NCBI GenBank assembly: GCA_026399835.1 | Contig: JAPLQE010000083.1 | Coordinates: forward strand, 1-64,000 | Reading direction: 5' to 3' | DNA from: Burkholderiales bacterium | GTDB taxonomy: Bacteria; Pseudomonadota; Gammaproteobacteria; Burkholderiales; Burkholderiaceae_E | DNA: 64,000 bases | Shown: piece after piece, positions 9,181 to 17,331 of the stretch | Layout of the letters: every line of letters begins with the position of its first letter | Numbering within the stretch: position 1 is the first letter of the stretch | Notes under the pieces: model-generated | Database searches by the model: none | What the model was told of the DNA's origin: nothing | What the model saw: only the letters and a program-made list of their open reading frames with translations | Position numbers and translations under genes: made by a program

Positions 9181-10079
9181 TCGGCCGGCAGGCTCCACGG
9201 CACCAGCCGCCGCTGCGCGATCGCGACGACGCGGAACAGCAGCAGACTGATCGCCACCAGCACGATCAGCGCGGCGAAGGCCTGGTGGATCTTGAAGAAC
9301 TGCGTGGAGAACAGGATCAGGAAGCCGAGCCCGCGCTCGGCGGCGACGAACTCGCCGACCACCGCGCCGATCACCGCGAGCGTCGTCGCGATCTTCAGCG
9401 CGCTGAACACATAGGGCATCGCGAAGGGCAGCCGCACGTGCAGCATCTGGCGCGATCGGGTCGCGCGCAGCGAGCGCGACAGCTCGACCAGCTCGGGCGG
9501 CGTCGCATGCAGCCCGGTGACCGTCGACACGACGATCGGAAAGAAGGTGATGAGGAAGGTGATCATCACGCGCGGCAGGTCGTCCGCGCCGAGCGTCACC
9601 ACGATGATCGGCGCGATCGCGACGATCGGCGTCGACTGCACGACGATCAGCATCGGCAGCAGCGTGCGGGTGAGCAGCCGCGAGTTGGCGAGCATCATCG
9701 CCAGCGGCACCGACACCACGATCGACAGCAGATAGCCCAACAGTGCCACGCGCAGCGTGGCCCACGCGTGGCCGATCCAGGACACGAGGCCGATCTCGGC
9801 GAAGCCGCGCGCGATCGCGCTCGGCGCGGGCAGCACGAAGGGCGGGATCGGCACCAGCCGGCAGGCGAGCTCCCAGGCGAGGATCACGCCGACGAAGGCC
9901 AGCACCGGCGCGCCGCGGTCGGCCAGGCGCAGCAGCGCGGCGAACGACCCGGCGGGCCCGGGGGCCGGCGCCGACGCGACCGGCGGCTCGGTGGCCGGTG
10001 CCACCACGGTCACGCCCCACGGAACGGGCGGCGCTTCGGCCCCGACACGCCCCTGCACCGGCAGCACCACCGCGCTCAT
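9177..10079 (-). CDS. ABC transporter permease, NitT/TauT (SsuC) type
   Basis: This is a 300-residue inner-membrane permease of the nitrate/sulfonate/taurine-type ABC importers. A Pro/Ala-rich cytoplasmic N-terminus of about 55 residues precedes roughly six hydrophobic segments. The cytoplasmic EAA-like loop is visible around ELVELSRSLRATRSRQMLHVRLPFAMPY. The gene overlaps the FAD-subunit start by ATGA and follows its cognate ATPase gene, also with an ATGA overlap. It should form the channel for the binding protein at 10927-11919. Confidence 0.9.
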   Translation of the reverse strand: MSAVVLPVQGRVGAEAPPVPWGVTVVAPATEPPVASAPAPGPAGSFAALLRLADRGAPVLAFVGVILAWELACRLVPIPPFVLPAPSAIARGFAEIGLVSWIGHAWATLRVALLGYLLSIVVSVPLAMMLANSRLLTRTLLPMLIVVQSTPIVAIAPIIVVTLGADDLPRVMITFLITFFPIVVSTVTGLHATPPELVELSRSLRATRSRQMLHVRLPFAMPYVFSALKIATTLAVIGAVVGEFVAAERGLGFLILFSTQFFKIHQAFAALIVLVAISLLLFRVVAIAQRRLVPWSLPAE

Positions 10080-10930
10080 GCGGGCACCGGCCGGCTGAAC
10101 AGCTGCCCGCGGATGTGCGCCGACAGCTCGTGGAAGCGCGGATGAGCGAGCGTGTCCATCGTGCGCGGCCGCGGCAGGCCGACCTCGATGATCTCGCGGA
10201 TGCGGCCCGGGCGCGGGGTCATCACCACGATCCGGTCGGCGAGCAGCAGCGCCTCGGCGATCGAGTGGGTGATGAACAGCACGGTCTTGGGCCGCTCGGT
10301 CCAGATGCGCAGCAGCTCGAAGCTCATCTCGTCGCGCGTGAGCGCATCGAGCGCCGAGAACGGCTCGTCCATCAGCAGGATGTCGGGGTCGAGCAGCAGG
10401 GCGCGTGCGATGCCCACCCGCTGCTGCATGCCGCCCGACAGCTCGTCGGGGCGCCGGTGCGCGAAGTCGGACAGCCCGACCAGCGCGAGCAGCTCGTGCG
10501 CCCGCGCGGTGTGCGCGGGCGTGACGCCACCGGTCTTGTGGCGGGCCGGGAAGGTGACGTTGCCGAGCACGTCGTGCCAGGGCAGCAGCGTCGGCCGCTG
10601 GAACACGATGCCGGTGTCGTCGCGCGGCTCGACCACCGGCATCGAATGCACCTCGATGCGGCCGGCGCTGGGCGACAGCAGCCCGGCGACCAGCCGCAGC
10701 AGCGTCGACTTCCCGCAGCCCGAGGGGCCGAGCACCGCGACGAACTCGTGGCGCGCGAGGTCGAGCGACAGGTCGTCGAGCGCCACCACGGGCGGCGTGC
10801 CCGGAGCGCCGGCGAAGCGCTGCGAGACGCGCTCGAAGCGGACGACCGGGCGGCTGGCGCCGCCCGGGGGGACGACCGGGCGGCTGGCGCCGCCAGGGAG
10901 GACGACCGGCCGGCGTGCGCCCTCGCTCAC
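10076..10930 (-). CDS. ABC transporter ATP-binding protein, NitT/TauT type
   Basis: This 284-residue ATPase powers the importer. Visible motifs are Walker A (GPSGCGKST), the signature (LSGGMQQR), Walker B (ILLMDEP) and the H-loop (THS). The start is taken as GTG at 10930, which overlaps the binding-protein stop by GTGA. An upstream reading to 11302 in the same frame would run through the binding-protein gene and is rejected. The N-terminus contains a repeated Arg-Pro-Val-Val...Pro-Gly-Gly-Ala-Ser segment caused by a 30-base tandem duplication. Confidence 0.92.
   Translation of the reverse strand: MSEGARRPVVLPGGASRPVVPPGGASRPVVRFERVSQRFAGAPGTPPVVALDDLSLDLARHEFVAVLGPSGCGKSTLLRLVAGLLSPSAGRIEVHSMPVVEPRDDTGIVFQRPTLLPWHDVLGNVTFPARHKTGGVTPAHTARAHELLALVGLSDFAHRRPDELSGGMQQRVGIARALLLDPDILLMDEPFSALDALTRDEMSFELLRIWTERPKTVLFITHSIAEALLLADRIVVMTPRPGRIREIIEVGLPRPRTMDTLAHPRFHELSAHIRGQLFSRPVPA
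10841..10930. repeat. Tandem 30-bp repeat, about two and a half units, in frame
   Basis: Units at 10841-10870 and 10871-10900 are nearly identical (GACGACCGGGCGGCTGGCGC plus ten bases), followed by a diverged copy that ends at the ATPase start codon. The array extends the ATPase N-terminus without changing its frame. Confidence 0.8.
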
Positions 10931-11919
10931 TTCGCCACGAAGCCGCTGTCGATCGCGGCCGCCGGGTCGATCTTGTCGAGCGGCAGGCTCATTGACTTCG
11001 ACACCCACTCCCAGGTCTTGGCCACGCGCGAGGGCTCGAAGCGACCGAAGCCGTCCTTCTGCGTCACCGCATTGACCATCAGCCCGCGCGAGGCCTCGAA
11101 CTGCGCGGTCGCGACCGCGACGTCGACCTCGGGCACCATCGACTTCAGCGCCTCGGCGGCGGCCTTCGGATTGGCCAGCGCGGCCTCGCTCGCCTTCTGA
11201 TAGGCGCGCACGAAGCGACGCACCACCTCGGGCCGCTCCTTGAGCATCTTCTCGGAGGCGAACATCGACAGCCCGTAGCCGTCGTAGCCGTACTTCGACC
11301 ACGGGATGATGACCAGCTCCTTGCCGGCCTCCTTGAGCGTCTTCTCGAAGCCCGGCGCGACCGTGGTCCAGTTGATCGTCGCCGCGACCTGCCCGCTGGC
11401 GAGCATCGGCGCGAGCGCGCCCGGGTCGACCCGCAGCAGGCTGACCGCCGCCGGATCGATCTTGTTCTGCTGCAGCACCAGCGGCCAGGTGACGTTCGAC
11501 GAGGACGCCGAGGCGGTCGCCACGCGCTTGCCGACGACGTCGCCGAGCGCCTCGATGCCGCTGCCCTTCGTGGTGAAGATCGCATCGGGCTGCTGCGTGT
11601 AGATGGGCAGCAGCGCCTTGACCGGCACCGCGCCGCTGGCGCGCGCCTGGAAGAGCGCCGCGATGCCGCCGGTGCCGAGGTCGGCCGCGCCGGTGGCCAG
11701 GCGCGTGACGACCTCGCTCGAGCCGCGCGCCGACTGCACGGTGACATCCAGGTTCTCGGCCGCGAAGAAGCCGCCCTTGACGCCGAGGTAGGGGACCGCC
11801 TTGTCGCCCGCGGGCAGCCAGTCGATCAGGAAGGTCAGCTTGTCCTGGGCGGACGCGGTGCTCACCAGCAGGCTGGCGAGCGACGCGGCGGCGAGTCGCA
11901 GGAAGGGAAGTCGGCGCAT
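10927..11919 (-). CDS. ABC transporter substrate-binding protein, NMT1/SsuA-like
   Basis: This 330-residue periplasmic binding protein starts with an Arg-containing N-terminus and a hydrophobic signal peptide, with likely cleavage after STASA (about residue 24). The mature protein begins QDKLTFLIDWLPAG, typical of NMT1/ThiY/SsuA-like binding proteins. It is the first of three importer genes in order binding protein, ATPase, permease, upstream of the molybdenum hydroxylase subunits. The ligand is probably the hydroxylase substrate or a precursor (inferred from the operon). Confidence 0.92.
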   Translation of the reverse strand: MRRLPFLRLAAASLASLLVSTASAQDKLTFLIDWLPAGDKAVPYLGVKGGFFAAENLDVTVQSARGSSEVVTRLATGAADLGTGGIAALFQARASGAVPVKALLPIYTQQPDAIFTTKGSGIEALGDVVGKRVATASASSSNVTWPLVLQQNKIDPAAVSLLRVDPGALAPMLASGQVAATINWTTVAPGFEKTLKEAGKELVIIPWSKYGYDGYGLSMFASEKMLKERPEVVRRFVRAYQKASEAALANPKAAAEALKSMVPEVDVAVATAQFEASRGLMVNAVTQKDGFGRFEPSRVAKTWEWVSKSMSLPLDKIDPAAAIDSGFVAK

Positions 11920-11986
11920 CGGTGGGATCCTCGGGAAAGGGGGCGGGCGCGCGGCGCGCACCGCACGGGCACGGGGAGCGTGCAAT

Positions 11987-12859
11987 TCATGTGCCATCGC
12001 CCGGAGGGGCATCGGCGCACCGGCGCGAGGCGTGCCCGCACCAACGCGAGGCCGCCTCGGCGAGCGCCGGGCCGAGCAGCGCGTCGAGCTCGCGCGGGCG
12101 CGACACCTGGGGTGCATGACCCGCATCGATCGACAGCACGGTCGCGCCCGGCGACAGCGCCTGCAGGCGCCGCTGCACGGCGGGCACGATCGAGCGGTCG
12201 CGCAGCGCCTCGACGTAGAGCCGCGGCACGCGCCCCCAGGCCGCTGCGGTGAGCACGGGCACGCCGGCCCGCGCGGCCTCCGACTGCGGCACCAGCCGCG
12301 CCGCCGCCACGCGGGCGAGGCCCGGCGGGCAGTCGTGCAGGAACACGTCGACGGCGGCCTGCGCGGGCACGCGCGAGACCCGTCCGTCGTCCGACCAGAG
12401 CAGGTGCGGCCGGATGCCGGCGAGCGCCTCGGGCGCATGGCCCTCCGCCACCATCGCGACGATCACCTCGGCGAGCGACGTGCCCGAGGGCAGCATGATG
12501 CCGGCGAGCATCGCGAGCAGCGCGATCCGCGGCGCGCGACGCTCGGCGGCCTGCGCGGCGACGACCGCGCCACCGGAATGCGCGAGCAGCAGCACCGGCA
12601 CGCCGGCGGGCACCGCGTCGATCCGCGCCACGAGCGCGTCGACCTGCTCGTCGAAGCCGACGTCGTCGCGCTCGCCGCGTGCGCCCGGCAGGTCGATCGG
12701 CTCGACCGTGATGCCGCGGTCGCGCAGGAGCGGCGCGAACGCGTCCCACGCCCACGCGCCCTGCCAGGCGCCGTGCACGAGGATCGCGTGCGGCGGCGGC
12801 ACCGCCTGCGCCGGCCCGCCCCCGTCGCCCGATCCGCCGCGGCCCCCGCCCTCACCCAT
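11987..12859 (-). CDS. Alpha/beta-fold hydrolase
   Basis: This 290-residue alpha/beta hydrolase has the oxyanion-side motif HGAWQG ([11 protein letters not shown]), a nucleophile elbow with Ser in AHSGGA and a C-terminal catalytic His in [12 protein letters not shown] Gly-rich leader precedes the first strand, so the real start may be slightly downstream. It overlaps the oxygenase gene end by eight bases and belongs to the same minus-strand operon. It probably cleaves an ester or amide in the pathway served by the hydroxylase; the substrate is unknown. Confidence 0.85.
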   Translation of the reverse strand: MGEGGGRGGSGDGGGPAQAVPPPHAILVHGAWQGAWAWDAFAPLLRDRGITVEPIDLPGARGERDDVGFDEQVDALVARIDAVPAGVPVLLLAHSGGAVVAAQAAERRAPRIALLAMLAGIMLPSGTSLAEVIVAMVAEGHAPEALAGIRPHLLWSDDGRVSRVPAQAAVDVFLHDCPPGLARVAAARLVPQSEAARAGVPVLTAAAWGRVPRLYVEALRDRSIVPAVQRRLQALSPGATVLSIDAGHAPQVSRPRELDALLGPALAEAASRWCGHASRRCADAPPGDGT

Positions 12860-13805
12860 ACGTGCGCCGGTACATCTCCCGGATGTGCGCCTCGACCGTC
12901 ACCGGCGGATAGCGCGCCGGGTTCGACGCGTCCACGGTGCCGGGCAGCGCCTCGACGAGCTCGTCCGGGTTGCCGGTGAGGAAGAAGGGCACCGAGTAGC
13001 GCTCGCGCCCCGAGCGGTTGATCACCCGGTGCAGCGTCGAGCGGTACCGGTCGTTGGTCCAGCGCGCCATCATGTCGCCGAGGTTCACCACGAAGGTGTC
13101 CGGCACCGGCGGCGCATCGAACCAGGTGCCGGTGTCGCGGTCGAGGACCTGCAGGCCGCCGACCTCGCCCTGCATCAGCAGCGTGACGCCGCCGAAGTCG
13201 GTGTGGGCGCCGGCGCCGAGCTGCGCATCGGGCGCGGAGGGCGGCTGCGGCGGGTAGTGCAGCGGGCGCAGCAGCGCGATCGGCACTTCGCAGAACCGGT
13301 CGAAGCGATGCTCGTCCAGCGCCAGCGCCAGCGCCAGCCCGCGCATCGTCGTGCGCGCGAGCGCGAGCATCGCGTCGAAGTAGGCCTGCATCGTGTCGCG
13401 AAAGCCGGTCGGCGCGTCCGGCCACTGGTTCGGGCCGTGGTTGAAGCGGCCGGCGAGCACCGCAGGGTCGTCCGGCGGCAGGTCGCGACCGATGTAGAAG
13501 CCCTCCTTCAGGTCCGGCAGCGCACCGGCCTGCAGCGTCTGGCCACGCAGCGGCTCGTAGCCGCGGTTGCAGCTCGAGCGCGCCTTGGCGACGCGCAGCT
13601 TGTCCGCCTCGGGCAGCGCGAAGAAGTCGCGGGCGGCGGCGAAGACGGCCTCGCGCAGCGCGCGCGGCACGCCGTGACCGGCGGCATAGAAGAAGCCGTG
13701 CGCGATGCAGGCCTCGTGCAGCGCGGCGGCGACGCGCGCGCGCGCCGCCGGGTCGTCGGACCGCAGGCCCGACACGTCGATCACGGGAAGGTGGGCGTCG
13801 CTCAT
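12852..13805 (-). CDS. 2-oxoglutarate/Fe(II)-dependent oxygenase, isopenicillin N synthase-like
   Basis: This 317-residue protein has the DIOX_N-like start (LPVIDVSGL), the iron ligands His-X-Asp in GAHTDFGG, the distal His in TLHRVI and the 2-oxoglutarate-binding Arg in RERYSVPFF. It would hydroxylate or oxidise a small molecule using O2 and 2-oxoglutarate. The ATG at 13805 was chosen because the domain begins directly after it. It is the first gene of the operon that runs to 5598. Confidence 0.9.
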   Translation of the reverse strand: MSDAHLPVIDVSGLRSDDPAARARVAAALHEACIAHGFFYAAGHGVPRALREAVFAAARDFFALPEADKLRVAKARSSCNRGYEPLRGQTLQAGALPDLKEGFYIGRDLPPDDPAVLAGRFNHGPNQWPDAPTGFRDTMQAYFDAMLALARTTMRGLALALALDEHRFDRFCEVPIALLRPLHYPPQPPSAPDAQLGAGAHTDFGGVTLLMQGEVGGLQVLDRDTGTWFDAPPVPDTFVVNLGDMMARWTNDRYRSTLHRVINRSGRERYSVPFFLTGNPDELVEALPGTVDASNPARYPPVTVEAHIREMYRRTYG

Positions 13806-13904
13806 GGCGAGTGCGTACGCAAGCGGCGTGCCACCAGGACGCGCGCGGCCGTGACCGAGCGCCGCGGCGCACGGCGGAATGCGCCCGGCGCGCGGCGCCG
13901 CGGG

Positions 13905-13914
13905 CTGCGACAAT
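13905..13914 (+). promoter_or_regulatory. Possible extended -10 promoter element before the epimerase gene
   Basis: CTGCGACAAT contains an extended -10-like TGC plus GACAAT, 37 bases before the ATG at 13952. No good -35 is seen. The 146-base gap between divergent genes must hold promoters for both. Confidence 0.3.
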
Positions 13915-13951
13915 CGACCCGGAGCGCCGACCGCGCCCCACGGAGACCCGC

Positions 13952-14998
13952 ATGACGACCGACCGCCTGCCCGAGCGCTTCGAGGACCTCGATGCGCTCG
14001 AGGCGTTCATGACCACCCCCTCGCCCGCCCTCGTCGCCGACCTCGAGCGGGCTCCTGGCGACATCCTGGTGCTGGGCGTCGGCGGCAAGATGGGACCGAC
14101 GCTCGCGCGCATGGCCAAGCGGGCCGCGCCCGGGCGGCGGGTGATCGGCGTCGCCCGCTTCACCGACCCGGCGCTGCCCGCGGCGCTGCGCGCCCACGGC
14201 ATCGAGCCGATGGCCTGCGACCTGCTCGACCGCGCGGCACTCGAGGGGCTGCGCGACGCGACGCCCGATGCCACCAACGTCGTCTTCATGGCCGGCCACA
14301 AGTTCGGCGCCTCCGGCAACCCGTCGCTCACCTGGGCGATGAACGTCGGCGTGCCGGCGATGGTGGCCGAGGCCTTCCGGGACCGGCGCATCGTCGCGTT
14401 CTCCACCGCCTGCGTGTATCCGTTCGTCGACACCGCCGGCCCCGGCGCGCCCGAGTCGCTCGCGGCGCAGCCGCCGCCGGGCGACTACGCCTGGTCCTGC
14501 GTCGGCCGCGAGCGGATGTTCGAGCACGGCTCGCGGACCTGGGGCACGTCCGGGCGGCTGGTCCGCCTGTCGTACGCCATCGACCTGCGCTACGGCGTGC
14601 TGCGCGACGTCGCCGACGCGGTCTTCCACGGCCGGCCGCTCGACCTCGCGATGGGGTATGCGGACGTGATCTGGCAGGGCGACGCCAACGAGCAGGCGCT
14701 GCGCCTGCTCGCGCACTGCACGGCACCCGCCACGCCGATCAACGTGACCGGCCCCGTGCACACCTCGATCCGCAGGCTCGCCGCCGAATTCGGAGCCCGC
14801 TTCGGGCGCGCGCCGGTGCTCACCGGCAGCGAGGCGCCCACCGCATGGCTGATCGACACCGCCGAGGCGCAGCGCCTGTTCGGCGCGCCGCGCGTGCCGC
14901 TGGCCGCGATGATCGACTGGGTGGCGGACTGGGTCGCGCGCGGCGGTGCGAGCCTCGGCAAGCCGACGCACTTCGAGACCCGCGATGGCAGCTACTGA
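13952..14998 (+). CDS. NAD-dependent epimerase/dehydratase family protein
   Basis: This 348-residue short-chain-dehydrogenase-like protein has an N-terminal Rossmann fold starting [11 protein letters not shown] and a Phe-Ser-Thr-Ala stretch ([12 protein letters not shown]) of the extended-SDR type. The usual YxxxK is replaced by a YAWSCVGRE segment, so classical catalysis is uncertain. The C-terminus ([15 protein letters not shown]) looks like the nucleoside-sugar epimerase tail. It overlaps the following acetyltransferase gene by 14 bases, implying translational coupling. The substrate is unknown. Confidence 0.85.
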   Translation: MTTDRLPERFEDLDALEAFMTTPSPALVADLERAPGDILVLGVGGKMGPTLARMAKRAAPGRRVIGVARFTDPALPAALRAHGIEPMACDLLDRAALEGLRDATPDATNVVFMAGHKFGASGNPSLTWAMNVGVPAMVAEAFRDRRIVAFSTACVYPFVDTAGPGAPESLAAQPPPGDYAWSCVGRERMFEHGSRTWGTSGRLVRLSYAIDLRYGVLRDVADAVFHGRPLDLAMGYADVIWQGDANEQALRLLAHCTAPATPINVTGPVHTSIRRLAAEFGARFGRAPVLTGSEAPTAWLIDTAEAQRLFGAPRVPLAAMIDWVADWVARGGASLGKPTHFETRDGSY

Positions 14999-15899
14999 GG
15001 ACGGTCCCGCCGTCCTGGCCCATCCGCTGGACCCCGAGCGGCTCGACGGCCTGCTCGCGCTGTCGGGCGCGGCAGGCTGGAACCAGGACGCCGACGATTG
15101 GGCCCACATGCTGGCCGCGGGCCGCGGCTGGGGCCTGTCGCAGGCCGACGGCACGCTCGTCGCGTCCACCGTGGTCCTGCCCTACGGCCCGGCCGACGGG
15201 CTGGGCGGCGGCTTCGCATGGGTCAGCATGGTGCTGGTGCTGCCGCAGTGCCGCGGGCGCGGCCACGCGTCGCGGCTGCTGCGCGAGGCGCTGGGCTGGC
15301 TCTCGGCGCGCGGGCTGGTGCCGGTGCTGGACGCCACCCCGGCCGGGCATCCGGTCTACCGTCGGGAGGGCTTCGTCGACGCCTGGGCACTCGCCCGCCA
15401 CGCCCGCGAAGGCGGCGCGCCCGCGCCCCGCGCCGCGGTGCCCGAGGGCCTGCGCATCGAGCCGCTGCGGGAGGCGCACTGGGCGGCGCTGCAGGCGCTG
15501 GACGCACCGGCCTTCGGAGGCGACCGCAGCGCACTGCTGCGCGCGCTCGGGGCGCGCGCCCCGCGGCTGGCCCACGTGGCGCTGCGCGACGGCGCGGTCA
15601 CCGGCTATGTGCTCGGCCGGCCGGGACGCGGGGCGACCCAGCTCGGACCGCTCGTCGCGACGGACGCGGCCACCGGCGTCGCGCTGCTCGACGCGGCGCT
15701 CGCCGCCGCGCCGGGCCGTGTGCTGGCCGACGCGCCCGACAGGCAGGACGCGATGCACGCGGCGCTGCGCGCGCGCGGGTTCGCGGTGCAGCGGCCGTTC
15801 ACCCGGATGCTGCACGCCGGCGACGCACCGGCGGCGCAGGCCCGCGCCCCGGGCGATCCTTCGACGCTGCGGCTGATCGCAGGGCCCGAACTGGGCTGA
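14985..15899 (+). CDS. GNAT-family N-acetyltransferase, two-domain
   Basis: This 304-residue protein carries an N-terminal GNAT domain with the acetyl-CoA-binding stretch VLVLPQCRGRGHASRLLRE, and a C-terminal half resembling a second, degenerate GNAT-type fold. The ATG at 14985 is inside the end of the epimerase gene. A longer reading from 14946 is possible but adds only Arg/Ser-rich residues. The acetyl acceptor is unknown; coupling with the epimerase suggests a shared small-molecule substrate. Confidence 0.85.
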   Translation: MAATEDGPAVLAHPLDPERLDGLLALSGAAGWNQDADDWAHMLAAGRGWGLSQADGTLVASTVVLPYGPADGLGGGFAWVSMVLVLPQCRGRGHASRLLREALGWLSARGLVPVLDATPAGHPVYRREGFVDAWALARHAREGGAPAPRAAVPEGLRIEPLREAHWAALQALDAPAFGGDRSALLRALGARAPRLAHVALRDGAVTGYVLGRPGRGATQLGPLVATDAATGVALLDAALAAAPGRVLADAPDRQDAMHAALRARGFAVQRPFTRMLHAGDAPAAQARAPGDPSTLRLIAGPELG

Positions 15900-16218
15900 G
15901 CGCTCGGGTCGTGCGGCGAGGCGTGCCGTCCCGCCCGACAGCCAGACCGTGGTGCCGCAGCATCGTTCCTGCGCCGCGTACGTGGCCGGTGTTTCGCGAT
16001 CCGGTCCGCCCGCCCCCCTTCGCGCCACCGTCTCGACATGGTCCGGGCACAGACGCACCTGGGCGGTCGCTTCCCGCCCGTGAATGGAAGGCGCCCCCCG
16101 CGGCACGGAACAGCCGGGGCGGACTGCTGCTATTCGGATGATCAGCCCCTGCGGGCAGGCCGCATCTTGGGGTCATCCCGTAGGGGTTTTCCGACAACGA
16201 ACCGTTCGATAGACCACC
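15900..16218. other. Intergenic region before the diguanylate cyclase gene
   Basis: No gene is supported here. Open frames in this stretch are extensions of high-GC shadows. The last 60 bases are relatively AT-rich (around TAGGGGTTTTCCGACAACG) and probably hold the promoter of the downstream cyclase gene, but no clear -35/-10 pair was identified. Confidence 0.5.
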
Positions 16219-17331
16219 ATGGCCACTCCCGCTCCGACCCGCACGCCTCACGCCCGACCCACGGCCCCCCTCGCGTCCGGTGCCGGTGCGCCGGGAGCCG
16301 CCGCCGCGACGCCTCAGCCTGCCGCCCCCCTCGACGGCAGCGCGGAACTGCTGCGCCGAACGCTGCCTCTGATGTCGCGCCACGCGGCCGGTTACGCGCC
16401 GGACTCGTACGCACTCTGGTACGAGTACGTGCGCGGCGGCAATCCCGCGCTGCGGGCCGAGCTCGACCAGCTGGTCAACGCCTGCGAGCGACTGTCGCAC
16501 GAGCTGACCTTCGAGCTGCACCAGAAGCACGTGTCGGACCACGCCGAGGAGTCGGTGCGCAAGGCGGGCGCCGGGCTGCTCGAGCTGATGCACACGATGC
16601 GCAACTCGGTCGAGGTCGCGAGTTCCGAAGCCACCGAGTTCGACGCCCAGCTGGCCGCGTTCGGCGAGGGCATCTCATCGGCGGAATCGCCCGAGGACAT
16701 GCGCCAGCACGTGGACACGATGCGCAGCGACGTCGACCGGATGAACCGCTCGATGTCGGCGCTGACCAGCCGGCTCGAGACCAGCCACCAGGAGGTGACG
16801 CGCCTGCAGAGCGAACTCAAGCGCGCCCGCGAGGAGGCCTCGCTCGATCCGCTGTCCGGCATCCTGAACCGGCGCGGCTTCGATCTCGAGCTCAGCCGGC
16901 TGTGCCATGCCGCCTCCGAGCAGGGCATTGCGTTCTCGCTGGTGATGGTCGACATCGACTTCTTCAAGAAGATCAACGACACCTACGGGCATCCGTTCGG
17001 CGACCAGGTGATCCGGGCCGTCGGGCAGGCGCTGTCGCAGCTCACGCAGCGCAAGGACATCGCGGCCCGCTACGGCGGCGAGGAGTTCGCGCTGCTGCTG
17101 CCCGAGACGCTCGCGGCCGGTGCCCGCGAGGTCGCGGACCGGGTGCGTGCGGCGATCGCGCGCGGCACGATCAAGCGCGGCGGCAACGAGCCGGCGGGCA
17201 ACATCACGATCTCGGCCGGCGTCGCGCAGTACGTGCGCGGCGAAGACCCGCTGTCGCTGATCGCCCGCGCCGACCGGGCGCTGTACGCGTCCAAGCAGGG
17301 CGGCAGGAACCGCGTTACTTTGGACGGCTGA
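16219..17331 (+). CDS. Diguanylate cyclase, GGDEF (GGEEF) domain
   Basis: This 370-residue protein makes cyclic di-GMP. After a Pro/Ala-rich leader there is an alpha-helical sensory region (about residues 45-205) with long coiled-coil potential before the catalytic domain. The domain starts DPLSGILNRRGF, has the DIDFFKKINDTYGH metal-binding stretch and the active-site GGEEF at residues 286-290. The inhibitory RxxD motif expected five residues before it is not present (the sequence is RKDIAARY), so product inhibition through the I-site is unlikely. No membrane segments are seen, so it appears cytoplasmic. Confidence 0.95.
   Translation: MATPAPTRTPHARPTAPLASGAGAPGAAAATPQPAAPLDGSAELLRRTLPLMSRHAAGYAPDSYALWYEYVRGGNPALRAELDQLVNACERLSHELTFELHQKHVSDHAEESVRKAGAGLLELMHTMRNSVEVASSEATEFDAQLAAFGEGISSAESPEDMRQHVDTMRSDVDRMNRSMSALTSRLETSHQEVTRLQSELKRAREEASLDPLSGILNRRGFDLELSRLCHAASEQGIAFSLVMVDIDFFKKINDTYGHPFGDQVIRAVGQALSQLTQRKDIAARYGGEEFALLLPETLAAGAREVADRVRAAIARGTIKRGGNEPAGNITISAGVAQYVRGEDPLSLIARADRALYASKQGGRNRVTLDG

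Noticed and set aside
16160-16218. Possible flagellar-type (FliA) promoter before the diguanylate cyclase
   Set aside because: CCGACAAC resembles the -10, but no correctly spaced -35 is present.
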